Of a stretch of 64,000 bases of DNA, positions 1 through 11,611 are shown in pieces. The stretch is from Rhyacophila brunnea (lineage: Eukaryota; Arthropoda; Insecta; Trichoptera; Rhyacophilidae), in contig JAGYXB010000559.1 of assembly GCA_022495005.1 (NCBI GenBank), forward strand, positions 434,001-498,000, in the 5' to 3' direction. How positions within the stretch are numbered: position 1 is the stretch's first letter; every line of letters begins with the position of its first letter. The notes beneath the pieces were generated by a model. It saw nothing but the letters and a program-made list of their open reading frames with translations. It had not been told where the DNA came from and made no database searches. The translations under genes were made by a program, and so were the position numbers.

Positions 1-49
1 GTAAAACATCGAGCGCTCCGGTTCATATTTTTTTTCATTTCGAGCGCTG
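1..49 (+). mobile_element. Truncated end of a hAT-like MITE
   Basis: The first 49 bases hold GAGCGCTCCGG and end in TTTCGAGCGCTG. The same words occur at the ends of the complete MITE at 4455-4720, so this is the right end of a related copy cut by the window edge. Confidence 0.5.
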
Positions 50-1148
50 CTTATTTTACTGTTTTTTTATGAAAATTCCTAAATTTAATCTTTAAATAAT
101 TCCTACCAACAAAAGTTAATGTAGGTATCAATTTTATTCAATGTCGCAGAGAGTCCGGCGGTTATTTTGTCCGGATACAACATTTGTAAAGTACTTACAT
201 AAATGCCGTCTTAATAATACAATAAAATTAAGTCAAGTTTTGAAAATAAACACTTATATCACATTTTTTCACTTGACAACTGCTATCTATTATCGAGTCA
301 AAAATTAATAAAAATTGTTTATAAGTTATTTTTATTTAACATGAGGCTTAAAAACGGTAAAGGGAGTCGTGTTAACCCAGTAAATATTTCAACACTAGAG
401 ACTTCATGATGAATAAATTACATACCTACTTACCAATATTACCATACATTCATATTATAATTAAGTTGCCCCATATCTATTTAAGAAATATGAAACTTCC
501 ACTTGGTGATGCTCATTCCGTGAAAGATGTCATTATTATGAATCTAAACATACTCTAAATTCGCCTTGTCAGTGGCGCTGCCCGAGTGATTTTCTCATAA
601 CGGTTTGAACCTATTTACATTTATATAGTGATAGCAATCGCGGTATAAACACCACCATGCCTTTTTATGAAAATTGTTTGAAAAATTTCAGTAGGACATA
701 TTTTCACAAAAAGGGAGATAACATATAGGTACCCAAGTAGCTACTCTGCTTAAAGATATTATTTAGGTATGTAAACATTGATTTGAATAATACGAATATT
801 ATATAATTTTAATAAGTTCATTACCTATGTTCATATTATGAAAAACTATTATTCAATTCCGTGACATCTCAATTTCTCGCTTTACGGATAAACAGATGGT
901 TAAGGTTTATGAGGTTGCATTTATTTGTATTAAAAGCAATGAGGAAGAGAATTATTATTAGTTAATCGCCATTCAGTCAGTTTTATTTAACTCCAATAAT
1001 GAGGCTTCAAGTTACGTAAGACATTATAAGATGCTAAACCAACTAAACCATAATCGGAATACTTACCTGCTGCTACAGCCTAATAGCACGAGGCAATGTA
1101 CATACAGATTAATATCAGAAAATGTAATGAATTATTTTGCGTACTATA
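50..1148. other. AT-rich intergenic DNA, nothing recognised
   Basis: I see no coding signal, no RNA gene and no clear terminal repeats here. Confidence 0.6.
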
Positions 1149-2089
1149 GAGTAAGTGCAGGGAATGTGGAATATGGTTATTTATCGTTTATATAAATAGT
1201 TCCATTTCTAGTTTAATGTTAAAACTAACATAATGTCGGTAACTCACGGCATTGTTGGTTAAACAGTTTACGAGAACCATGTTTTTGTTAATCTGGCGTT
1301 ACATGATTTTCTGGAAGGTCTCACTTTTTTCACGCTCGTGTTTGATTTGCTGATTCTCCGGTAAAAAGTAATTAAATTATTTGTGTGTAATTGTAAAGCC
1401 ATCCTTATTTCATGTGGATTAAATATAACCACGTGATTTATAATACATTTAAGCCTTTAATATTTTATACTTATTGGATTGAAATTGGGTCCAACTTGGT
1501 ATTGTGGAATACTTTGTTAAAGGTAATGTGGAATATATTCCAAAGGTTAAAAGTGAAACGGAATCTGATTCGAGTTGCGATAGTTTTTATGGCATTAACG
1601 AAGGCTCCAAAGATTCTTCATTGCACATGGAATCTATTGAAATGTTTCAAGCACAAAAAAATTCAATGGATGCTTTGTGCATGCATGTTATGCACTGAAC
1701 CATTTTCAAAAGATGTTGAAGAATATGTATGGGTACGAGGTGTAATTTGTCAGAATTTGACTTATGAGGTTTGTCCCAGTGGTGAATAGAATCCTTTTTT
1801 GCGAATATTGTTGTTAATCATTTTTTTTTACTGAACTATGTAACATCTGAAATAGTATTCCATATTATCTTCACTATGCAGGTAATGTGGAATTTATTCA
1901 TTTTTTTTAAATTTAATTCAATATAAGACAAAGTTTATATTTTTAACTATACAGCATTTCACTACATGTAAATATAAGTACCCAATTAAATTATCTATTA
2001 AATAAATGTTTCAAATTGATTAAAGAAATACAATTTTGGCTACTAGAGTCAAAAATAAAAAGGGTGTTCCACAATCCCTGCACTTACTC
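1149..2089 (+). mobile_element. pogo/Tc1-mariner-like DNA transposon, deleted
   Basis: Terminal inverted repeats GAGTAAGTGCAGGGA (left) and the complement of TCCCTGCACTTACTC (right) are flanked on both sides by the dinucleotide TA (1147-1148 and 2090-2091), the target duplication of Tc1/mariner/pogo elements. The motif AATGTGGAAT recurs inside. At 941 bp it is too short for a full transposase and keeps only a broken C-terminal coding piece (1504-1789). Confidence 0.7.
1504..1789 (+). pseudogene. Remnant of pogo-type transposase C-terminus
   Basis: Two overlapping frames read as one broken protein tail. Frame 1 (1504-1698) gives a Ser/Asp/Glu-rich stretch, and frame 2 ends at 1789 with CMLCTEPFSKDVEEYVWVRG followed by VICQNLTYEVCPSGE. 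The paired cysteines resemble the zinc-binding tail found after the DDE domain in jerky/pogo-type transposases. A frameshift near 1670-1690 separates the halves, so no intact product is expected. The assignment rests on the Cys spacing and the enclosing TA-flanked TIR element. Confidence 0.4.
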
Positions 2090-2763
2090 TAAGTATTAAG
2101 CAGATAACGTAATAAATATATTACATTTACATAGCCCATAACTGTAATTAACGTAATAGGTAATAATGTACATATTAATCCAAATTTAGGGAGTTGGTAG
2201 TGAATCTGTAAATGTTGTATCAAGGTAATCTCAAGACTTTTAAACTGGGGTAGTTAGTTTTCCTGTTTAATTATTTTGCAATGAAATAATGCTTAAAAAT
2301 AATGTAATTGATAATGTTATATGTTTTCCTACACCGTGCCTCTTGTTAAAACTATAATACCTACTCTAAATCAGGGGTTCACAAAGTATGTCCCGCATGA
2401 CTTTTTGGTGTGTCCCGCGAGATTAATGTTAAATCCGTATTATTTTTTATTCTTCTTGTCGAATATTAAAAATTACATTTGAAATTAAATATCCTCTGGC
2501 AAGAATGAATGGTCAGACACTTGGATATTTGTGTATGCGGATGTGCGAAGTGAGGGGGTTCAGCGCAGGCGCAGTTACGGGCGCGCTGCTGACATAGTTG
2601 TTGTGTTGTTAGCTATCAAATTTTACCGGTTCTGTTGAAAAATATAATCCAAAATCACCACTGTAAATCCTGTAGCTCGTAGATTGTGTATGCAAAATGT
2701 TATGGATTTTGTGGTAAAAACAGTTAATTTCACCATAAAAATGCTTTGAATCATCGTAAATTT

Positions 2764-3960
2764 CAGCTGTTGGTTGACATTACTGGAATTATCAACGAGT
2801 TAAATATAAAAATCCAAGGAAATAATGCGTTTATTTCCGATATCTTTGATTATGTGAAGGCTTCAGAGTAGCAGATTTGACTTAATCAACAAAAATTCGA
2901 TGCTGGAAAAGTTATTTGGAAGCATGACAGACTCTTTTGAATGGATCTACCGAGGCTTCTAGTATTCTTCGATCAGAAAAATATTCTAAGATCATTCAAT
3001 GCGTGTTAGATGAATTTTCTAATGCCAGCACTCCATTGGCGTGCCAAAAGTCCGAGGACAATAAATCGTCCGATTTGTCTATGCTCTGCTACTGATCAAC
3101 GAACGAATAAAAAAGTCGAGCTGTCAAAAGTCAAAAGTTGCGATTATCGTTATGTCTTCCGATAATTCTATAATTTTGTGTTATTTATAGGTAGATGTGC
3201 ATAAAATAATATAGTAGTGAAAACAACAAAAGTTTTAGGTTTTTTTATGAATTTCATAAATACAAATAAAAAAATAATTGATAAATCTCTCATTTTCTAA
3301 AGTGTAAATTAACAAAAATAATCAATGAAAATGTTTAAAACAATTACAGATTTTTTTCGGTCCGAATAATCGCGTATTAATGTCATATCGAATATACATA
3401 GTGATCGACGGACGACGTCTGGCAACTCAGTGAGTAAAATATCAAACATTTTTGAAATCCAACGAGCCTGGTCTGCGGATTAAAAAGTCCACAGATCTGG
3501 GGTGCTCCACACGAAAAAAAGTCAGAAGACTGTAAATCGTCTGGCTTACGTGTCAATGGAGCGCCGGCTTAAGAGCTTCTTGGATTTCAAGAAACATCAA
3601 ATGAAGTTTAATATTTTTCAAGATACCTTTTAATGTAACCCGGCGCTGTTCACGTAAATATGCAGTTTGAATTATTAGATTTGCAAGAGAACTTGGAAGC
3701 AAAAGCATCTTATCGTGATAAGAATTTAATTGTATTCTACAAAGGACTTTCACTTCAGGTATGTATATCCAAATATAGTTAAACATGCCCATCAAATGGC
3801 TTCTTTATTTGGAAGTACCTATATTTATTTTATGAAAAACATTTTCTACAATGAGCATTAATAAATTAAACTTAAGATCAAAATTAACAGACAACCATAT
3901 CACAGTATCTGCCATGCATCTGTTTTGCGTATTCACACCACAAAATTTGAGCCTAGATTT
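2764..3960 (+). pseudogene. Decayed hAT transposase (ZBED/GTF2IRD2-like type)
   Basis: Separate stretches in different frames match the style of hAT transposases. At 2764-2870 the reading is LLVDITGIINELNIKIQG followed by a segment with FDYVKASE and a stop. At about 3657-3770 there is FELLDLQENLEAKASYRDKN. Near 3766-3825 one frame reads YPNIVKHAHQMASLFGSTYI, the start of the hAT C-terminal dimerisation region, and then NLRSKLTDNHI in another frame. Several frameshifts and stops make it non-functional. It lies inside the TIR element 2372-5201, which supports the call. Confidence 0.6.
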
Positions 3961-4081
3961 CAGGATTTAATTTCAAACAAACAATTGTAAAAATCACAAT
4001 GTGAAAAAATTTAAATATATTTTTTAGTATATTAATAAAATTAATAATAATGTATATTTAGTTAAAAATATTAGTTTACAC

Positions 4082-5071
4082 TAGGGATTCCAATCCCGGG
4101 ATCCCGAGCTATTTTCGATACATATGAATCCCGGGATTGATAAACATAATCCCGGGATTTCGGGATTGATTTTTTTATCCATTTTTATGGAAAATAAAAT
4201 ATAACAGAAAAAATACTTTTAATAAAAAATAACTACATTAGAAATAAACTGAGTTTGAATGAAGTTTAATTTATACCCATGTGTATGTTGCCGATTCATT
4301 TTATTTTTTCACATAAATTATTAAAAATTGAAAGATTGGAAAAAAACAATGCTTCGCACTATTAACAAACTTATTCCACCATGATATCATACGTTTTACG
4401 GCAGTTTCAGATTTGACTGACTTATTAGATTTATGAAGCGGAAAGGCCATAAGTCAGCGCTCGAAATGGAAAATTCTACGAACCGGAGCGCTCGATTATT
4501 TTACGATAATATTAACTTATTTATTATATCTTATGTTAATTAAGTTATCTAATTGTATACCTACACTTATATTAAAAAAAAGTGTGTTAGATTTTTTTTT
4601 ATTATGCCATTATCTCGCTCAGATGGTCAATTTAATATTTTTACGAAACGGAGCGATAATTTTGAGGATTTTATGACCCAGAACGGCGCTCCGGTGCGTT
4701 CCAGTCCATTTCGAGCCCTGCCATAAGTACGCCATGATTATTTGCTATACTATTTTAAATCTCGCTAATCCATTCAAAGTCTTTACTATCAGAAACAGCA
4801 ATCTCCTATTAAATTCACATTATTATTTATATTACAATATTATTTACTCCGTTAAACTTGTGTTTTTCCAAGATTGAACGTATGCAATATTAACAATAAA
4901 TGTCTTATATAGTATAAATTATACTAGATTTACTTTTGACCAATTTTATCAATGTTATTTGTAAATATAAAATTTTTATATAAACAATGGAAAAAATGCC
5001 AATCCCGGGATTCTCAAATTGTAATCCCGAAATCCCGGGATCAGAATTTTGGCTCGGGATTGGATTCCCTA
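4082..5071. mobile_element. hAT-type non-autonomous element, nested
   Basis: Ends TAGGGATTCCAATCCC and GGATTGGATTCCCTA are inverted repeats rich in the word ATCCCGGGAT. A perfect 8-bp duplication GTTTACAC flanks them (4074-4081 and 5072-5079). The 990-bp element contains no transposase and is itself interrupted by the MITE at 4455-4720. Confidence 0.85.
4455..4720. mobile_element. hAT-like MITE, innermost element of the nest
   Basis: Inverted ends CAGCGCTCGAAATGGA and the complement of TCCATTTCGAGCCCTG lie between perfect 8-bp duplications CCATAAGT (4447-4454 and 4721-4728). It is 266 bp and non-coding. Relatives lie at 1-49 and near 28100. Confidence 0.85.
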
Positions 5072-5209
5072 GTTTACACAATGAATTTTTTTTTTGTTTT
5101 ATGTTTTTTAAAAACAGAAAATATTTAAAAAAGAAAGAGCGCGGCCCGCGAAATATTTTTGATTTCAAAATTGTCCCTTTGACGAAAAAGTTTACCCCCT
5201 GCTATAAAT

Positions 5210-7548
5210 GTATTATTAATATTATGCATTACATAACTTCGTAGCATGTAAAAAATATAATGATAGATAACCCTATAAAAACAATAAATTCGTTATAACA
5301 TAATAATTACATTTATAATATCAATGAGTAGTTCGAACGACAAACCGCAAATTATTTTATAACTAGTCGACTAACTTGTTTATATCCAATGATACTGTAA
5401 GAAGTATTGGATGTACTCACTTATATCTTTGTAAAAAAAGTAACTTGAATCAAAACGGATATAAAAAATCCTACGTATCAAACTGTAATATGTAGATAAT
5501 ATACATATTATGCAAAACATAATTCTATTCATTAGTCTTTATGAAACTGAAATTTTTTTTCTATCTATCTAGTATAATGTAGATTGTACCCAAATGATAA
5601 TAATCCAATCGAAGTTATCAATATATATAACAATTTTACTGTCTGTAATATTGTATTCTTTTTAATTGGCTCACAAACTACGTAGGAATAACATTATTAT
5701 TTGCTAACTAGTATACTGAAATATTTTATAATTAAATTGAATAATGGTATGCTTTTTATTGTTGGAAGATGAATATAACTAAATCTCTATTGTCTCCAAT
5801 AATGTATTAGGTGTGCATTTAATTCAAAGCTTCTTTTTTGCAATTTTAAATTATTGCTTTGAAAAGAAAATAAAACAATGCTAAATATATTTCTAAAGTT
5901 TTTTGTGACATTAGCATAAAAGAAAAGAAACGTTATTGAAAAAAATAATCTTTGTTACCAATATTATGTTACTCTAAGAATGATGATGTAAATAATGATG
6001 TTCATACGTAAGACACGGATGTCCAACCGGTTGCAGACTGTGCAATTTTTTATTTTGCTCCGAATCAAATAAATATACAACTCAGATATTATGCTCATTG
6101 GTATAGATAACACAATAGATATTTTCATGTTTAATAAATTAAAGAAATATTTACTACATTTTGAATTTTATTTTCATTTGTTTTCTACAAACTGCGTTTC
6201 ATAAAATATTGCAACCGCAGTGAAATTTTCTTCCATGTTATTTCCATTATTTGTGTTAGGTAATACATTAAGCAAACAGTATGTAGAAGTTTATTAAATT
6301 ATGTGTAATAATTACTACATAGATTTTTTTAAATTAATACAATGTCATTCCACCAAGAATTGACGGTAAGAAATTACAAATCAACACCATATCCCTGCCT
6401 ACACAACCATGGTGCTAGCATATTTATTTCAAATGACGTCATTCAAGTGTTCTAATCCAAAAATAATTACAAGATAAAAAGAACTTTTTATATACGACGT
6501 TTTTAAATTCTGTTGAACGATATAAACTTGACTTGACTAGCTTAAACGATCAAAAAAATAAAATTTGTACTTGACAATATGTCATATTGATTTCCATATT
6601 AACGCACGTATATAATTTTATTAATAATTTAGTTGCTAAGACCCCAGACTCCTAGCAACCAATAATGGTATCAAAATAACTTTTCATACAAAACAGAATT
6701 AACTGAAAATTAATTCAATTCTACTTAAAGATGGCTAAAATTAAAAAAAATGCATTGGCATCGTGTTCTGATATATTCTAAAAGTTTCAAATGTTTAGCT
6801 AGTCGGGAAGTTAGTTAAAATTCGATTGCAAGATTTGTACCGGACAAAGATCCACCGGACAAATAAGAATACGAGCTAAGAAAAACGTTGTAATAATTTG
6901 TAAAAATAATTGTTCAAGTACCTAGTCTAGTTTTGTAAATACCCACTGCCAAATAAAGTTTCACCAGTTAAAATTCGATAACTTCGAATTTCCTTCATCA
7001 GATACTGACTATAAATCAAAAGAGGTTGTATGTACCTTTTTACAACATTTAGTTTACTAACTTACTAACAACTATTCATTATTAACTGTGACAATTATCG
7101 ATCACAATAAAATAAAAAGATATGAGTATCCCAGGCTTAAAAATATTGAATACACATGATGCAAGATGTACAACTAGGCATCCCTGTTACCAGATCCGTA
7201 TTTACCATAAAGCTATATTGACAAAGCCCCGGCTTGTCAAATAAATTAATTGCGATAGTTTTCTCCAGTATTTTTAGATTGCTACAACCTATAAATAGGT
7301 AGATGACACTCGTAAATAGTTATCATGTTCACGTCCTCTATTGTCGATACGAAAATTAAAATAATTTATTAGAGTTTGATTATAAGGTAGTTTTCGAAAA
7401 AAATACAAGAAGATTTATTGTTTAAAAAAAATAGACGAACGTTTTTTTGGGCCCAGTGCAACTTTAATTCTTTATGTATTTATTGGGAATACTGAAAAAA
7501 CAAAATACATGAGAGTTTAAGCAAGTTTCCTCTAAATAGTCTAAATGA
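5210..7548. other. AT-rich intergenic DNA, nothing recognised
   Basis: There is no coding signal. A short hairpin (GTTGCTAAGACC...CTCCTAGCAAC, about 6633-6660) is the only local structure I noted. Confidence 0.5.
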
Positions 7549-7960
7549 CAGAATCTTCTTCTTCTTCGGTCATATCCGCCCCTTAATTGGAGCATATGGA
7601 CACCACTAAGCTCTGCCTCTAAGAATCCTTGTCGCTCGCCAGTCTTCTTGCTTCGTTCCAGGTCCAACAGCATCCCGTAGTTTCGCCGTATACACTCTGT
7701 AAATAGTATTTAGCGGCCTTCCAGGAGGCCGGAATCCGGTCGGCTTAAAGAACAGGCAAGCCAGATGGAGGTTCTCTTCTGGCATCTGCAGCACGTGGCC
7801 GAGCCAGGTCCAACGTCGCTTATTCACTCTCAGCGTGATGAGAGACTGCTTGGTGCGTTCTCTTATCTCTTCGTTGCTCTTAAAGTCATACCACCGCACA
7901 CCCAGTATCCGTCGATGACAGAATATACAACGAAAATGTAGTGCCCTTGGAGAAAGCACA
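7549..7960 (-). mobile_element. LINE (non-LTR retrotransposon) 3' fragment
   Basis: On the minus strand the frame reads ILGVRWYDFKSNEEIRER, then RRWTWLGHVLQMPEE and PPGRPLNTIYRV. This is the region after the reverse transcriptase typical of insect non-LTR elements (the LGHV..MPEE and GRP motifs). The 3' end on that strand is a GAA repeat (plus-strand CTTCTTCTTCTTC near 7554-7568), a simple-repeat tail like the one on the LINE at 29220-30091. It is 5'-truncated and cannot make a working protein. Confidence 0.7.
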
Positions 7961-9062
7961 TTCCATTATAATTTGGTTGAACTCTGCATGATAGCTGAGC
8001 CCATACCATTGAAGTGAAATGCCGAATCAAGAATGGCAGGACGGCTTCTACGTGACTGAGGAAAATACTATGTAGCCACAATCTAAACCTGGGACTTGAA
8101 AGAAGAAGAAGAATGAAAATGGTAAGTTGGCGTGTTTTTTGTTTCTAATATATGGAACGGAGATACTATCTACACTCACAAAATCTCAGAGACTGGGATG
8201 ATCTCAGCACTCCATCCCTGTTCAGAGCAGCGACAGGGAATATAATAACCAAAAAATTCACCGACCTCCGACGACGGATATGGCACATAAGAAAAACGAA
8301 AAGGCCACTTTAATAATTAATGAGGCCCTGCATTTTACTGAAAAAATATTCAATACAATTACATGTATATAGATATATTATTATATAGTTACGTCTACTT
8401 ATGTTTATGTATAATAGATTCTTTGCAAATCTATTTAGTTTTAGAGCGTACAACCTACAACTATATTAATAATGATGTCTTGTTGATTGATTGATTCCAA
8501 GTATGGAGTAGTCTGACGTAATATTTTTTACTTCGAGGCGTTTTTAATGCTAATAACTGATTTCAATTTGACGTTGATATTATAATATTTCATACATGTG
8601 TTAAAAATTAAGAGTAATTAAATTTATTACATTTCGAATTTACAAAATATATTCAATTTTAATACGACTTAAAAGTAACAATAAAAATAGTATAACAATA
8701 TCACTATATTGAATGATCTGTCTTCCAAACATCGTCATGAACACATTAATTCTACATCACTGAGTAATATTTTTGATTTTCTATTCATTACAGTTTTCAA
8801 CTACTTATAATAATTGAATAATCATTCAGTAAGTCTTCAATAGTAGATTATGATAATAAACGATGAGAAGAGAATCGACCAACGAAATATTTACCAAACT
8901 CAAAGGTTGTGTTTCATTTTTATGTCAGTAAATAATATTATGTAATCGTCAGTATAATGTACCCAATGTAATAAAGAAATCATTACATTGTTGACTGGCA
9001 ATACGTATCTATATTTTAGTGTTTTTGTAAACAAAGTTTCGACTTATTTATAAAAATGCAAT
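7961..9062. other. AT-rich intergenic DNA, nothing recognised
   Basis: A second GAAGAAGAAGAA run near 8100 may be another LINE tail. Otherwise I see no gene or repeat structure. Confidence 0.4.
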
Positions 9063-9122
9063 ACCTATAGGTATAACATTAATACTTTCGACCGAAGGTA
9101 CTTGATGGAATTTGAATTTAAA

Positions 9123-9263
9123 TTCTAATGGATTCAAGCTCTGTACTATTCCATTTAAGTCGTTTTTTGCGACCCGGGTTTCGCCTTTCGGCATCTTCAG
9201 GCGTCGTGTACACTCACCAAAGGCAAATACACACTGACAACGAACACCGTTAACTCCAACTTA
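9123..9263 (-). repeat. Left arm of inverted repeat
   Basis: The sequence from TTCTAATGGATTCAAG to GTTAACTCCAACTTA is the reverse complement, with a few differences, of 9618-9758. The arms enclose about 350 bp of AT-rich DNA. Confidence 0.9.
9170..9202 (-). ncRNA. Hammerhead-ribozyme-like core (left arm)
   Basis: On the minus strand the order is CTGAAGA, a GCC/GGC stem closed by GAAA, then GAAA, the palindrome ACCCGGGT and C. This matches the CUGANGA...GAAA hammerhead core with a very short helix III. One unpaired U between CUGAAGA and helix II departs from the canonical core. It mirrors the motif at 9679-9712. Confidence 0.4.
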
Positions 9264-9617
9264 AACTTTGTTAAAAAAATAATGTTTTAAAAGTAGGTAC
9301 CTTGTAAGAGTATTATTAAAGACTAATATCTCATTAGTTAACTCGATTATTTATTTTTTCTTAGAATTGACGATTTGCACCTCTTGAGTGTAGTATTCTT
9401 ATTGTTATAAAGAATTTTGACCTATTATTAGGTTTGACGATGTATTATAATAATATGCTGTCCAGTGTATTGTTATTAATAAGAGAGGGTTTTTACTAAT
9501 TAGGTTTTTTACTTCAGTTATTCATAATTATTTGTTTGTTGTATTTTTTGTTGTGATTTCTGACTAAATAGGTAGGTAATGGAGTTTTTACCTACTTTAT
9601 TGTATTGATTTACTATA

Positions 9618-9758
9618 TAAGTTGGAGTTAAGGGTGTTCGTTGTCAGTGTGTATTTGCCTTTGGTGAGTGTACACGACGCCTGAAGATGCCGAAAGGCGA
9701 AACCCGGGTCGCAAAAAACGACTGAAATGGAATAGTACAGAGCTTGAATCCATTAGAA
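9618..9758 (+). repeat. Right arm of inverted repeat
   Basis: Inverted copy of 9123-9263. The Gypsy element starts two bases after its end. Confidence 0.9.
9679..9712 (+). ncRNA. Hammerhead-ribozyme-like core (right arm)
   Basis: CTGAAGA (9681-9687) is followed by U, stem GCC-GAAA-GGC (9689-9698), GAAA (9699-9702) and the palindrome ACCCGGGT (9702-9709). A C at 9710 is the expected cleavage nucleotide. C9680-G9711 and G9679-C9712 could start helix I. A palindromic, almost loop-less helix III is known for the minimal hammerheads of Penelope-like elements, which are thought to act as dimers. The extra U at 9688 is the main argument against activity. Confidence 0.4.
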
Positions 9759-9759
9759 C

Positions 9760-10068
9760 TGTTATGTGCCATTCAAATTTGTACCGTTAGTTAGTCACCC
9801 AGCGGGTTCGAGCGGCTGAAACATGTCGCATCTTGTTCATTTCTTTTGTTTGTTTTTATTGTTTCCTTCCTAGAAGTATTCCAGAATAACAAACCACTCG
9901 ACAGCTGGACGTCTCACAAGAAGGACGCATTTGTGTACCTTGTAATATTCAACATTATATTAGTATACCAAAAATAATAATTGTATGTGATTTTGTGTTA
10001 TAAATCGGGAATAAAAGAAACGTTAAATATAATTAATAATATCTTTTAATTAAAACCAACCCATAACA
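9760..10068 (+). repeat. 5' LTR of Gypsy element
   Basis: 309 bp, TGTTATG...CATAACA. Identical to the 3' LTR apart from two substitutions near 9963-9970 and the absence of a 17-bp tandem duplication. Confidence 0.95.
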
Positions 10069-10074
10069 TAAAAT

Positions 10075-10092
10075 TGGTGTCAGGAAGTGTGG
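10075..10092 (+). promoter_or_regulatory. Primer binding site (tRNA-primed)
   Basis: TGGTGTCAGGAAGTG begins six bases after the left LTR. It is complementary to a tRNA 3' end (CCA) and close to the tRNA-Leu-type primer sites I recall from mdg3/blastopia-like Gypsy elements. Confidence 0.65.
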
Positions 10093-10617
10093 ATAAAGCT
10101 AAAATAACGTGAAATAAATTAACGGTGAATTCAAATTCTTTAAAAATAGCAAGAATCCTAAAAATAAAACACATAATAATATTACGTATAAACTAATTGT
10201 TTTTTTAAAGTACATCGTTGTGAAAAACGAACGGAAATTAAAAATCTATTTAATAATATAAAGTTGTATATTCTCCTAAATCATCAAAATCATTAAAGCA
10301 AGAGTCTTCAAATATCTTAAAATTCCTAAATTCGACGAATAATCTCCAATTCTCCAATTCTTCAAAATCAAAACTCGAATTCTACAAGCTCCAACTTCAA
10401 ATCTTCAAGCTCCAGCTTCATATTCTCAAGCTACAGCTTCATAATCTTCAAGCTACAGCTTCATATTCTTCAAGCGTCCATCAGATCTTCAAATCTCCAA
10501 TATCATCAAGACATAATCTCCGAGTGTCAAGTGCTTAGTGTATATAACAGTGACAGTGTAAAGTGTAGGTATTTATTCTCCACAACAGAACGGTAAATTA
10601 ATTATTCATTCATTTAT
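10093..10617 (+). other. Gypsy 5' leader with short tandem repeats
   Basis: Non-coding leader of about 0.5 kb. At about 10385-10480 the word TCTTCAAGCTACAGCTTCAT recurs about four times with variation, a short tandem array that could belong to the packaging or leader region. Confidence 0.6.
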
Positions 10618-11556
10618 ATGAAAATTATCAATAACTACAATAATACTATGTCGTCACTAAGCTTAGATACCCTGATGAAATTTATTTCAACCTTCGATGG
10701 AGAAAGGAAAAATCTATACCCATTTCTTAATGACTGTGATACGGCTTTTGAAATATGTCCGAATGAATTAAAACCCATCCTGTTAAAATACATAATTCAC
10801 TGCGTAGTAGGCAACGCCAAATATACAATTTCGAATTATAAATTTGAATCTTATGACAATTTCAAATCTTTTCTAAATACTACTTACGGTGAAAATAAAC
10901 ATACGTCTCAATTAGAATTAGAACTCAGAAATTGCAAACAGGATTATAAAGAACCTATTATCAAATTTATTCAGCGTGTAGAGAATTGCAGAAATAACCT
11001 CATCAATGCAATCAGACTAATACATAAGGATGACGACGAGTTAAAAGGTCGGATTAAGCAAATCGAGGATAGTGCTCTAAATACCTTCATGCTAGGAATC
11101 CATCCTTAAACGTCTATGGTAGTTCGATTGTCTAAGCCAACAACATTAACAGAAGCAGCAAACGTGGCTATAGACGAGGATAAGATTTTAAATGATTTCA
11201 AAGGTATGCACATAAACTATAAAAATAATAATCATAATCAGTCACATCATTTCAATTACAACAATCAAAATATAAATCAGTTCAAAACTTCAGTAAATAA
11301 AGTGTGCAGGTATTGCAAAAAATCAGGACACTTAATCGAAGAGTGCAGAAAACGACAATACAATAATCGTTTTAAAAATAATTTGAATCCTTCTCAGCTT
11401 CAAACTAATCAAACAAATCCAAATGTTTCTTTCGATCAATCTCCGCAAAATTCACAAAATTCGCAAAATTATCCAAACACTTTAAACTTCCAGCACTCCA
11501 GGAGACCTGCCTCCTCCCGGAACGTGCAAAGCATTCAGGCAGAATATTTTCATTAG
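10618..11556 (+). pseudogene. gag: Gypsy gag, interrupted by an in-frame stop
   Basis: Two open stretches (10618-11109 and 11116-11556) lie in the same frame, separated by a TAA at 11107-11109. The first gives a capsid-like helical region (LDTLMKFISTFDGERKNLYPF, then FMLGIHP). The second continues with VVRLSKPTTLTEAANVAIDE and carries one CCHC zinc knuckle, CRYCKKSGHLIEEC (C-X2-C-X4-H-X4-C), in an Asn/Gln-rich tail. Gag would form the virus-like particle. The stop is probably a disabling mutation, though readthrough cannot be excluded. The frame ends at TAG 11554-11556, and pol follows in other frames. Confidence 0.85.
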
Positions 11557-11611
11557 AACCAAGTACATCGTATGTTGAATTTCCATATACAGAAAAAAAA
11601 ATCTAAAATTA

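Larger units (their letters stand above)
2372..5201 (+). mobile_element. hAT transposon (outer element of a three-level nest)
   Basis: The left end CAGGGGTTCACAAAGT pairs imperfectly with the right end AAAGTTTACCCCCTG. Flanking 8-bp repeats CTCTAAAT (2364-2371) and CTATAAAT (5202-5209) differ at one base, as expected for an old hAT target duplication. The inside carries a decayed hAT transposase and a second hAT element (4082-5071), which holds a third (4455-4720). Without the nested elements it is about 1.8 kb. Confidence 0.75.
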
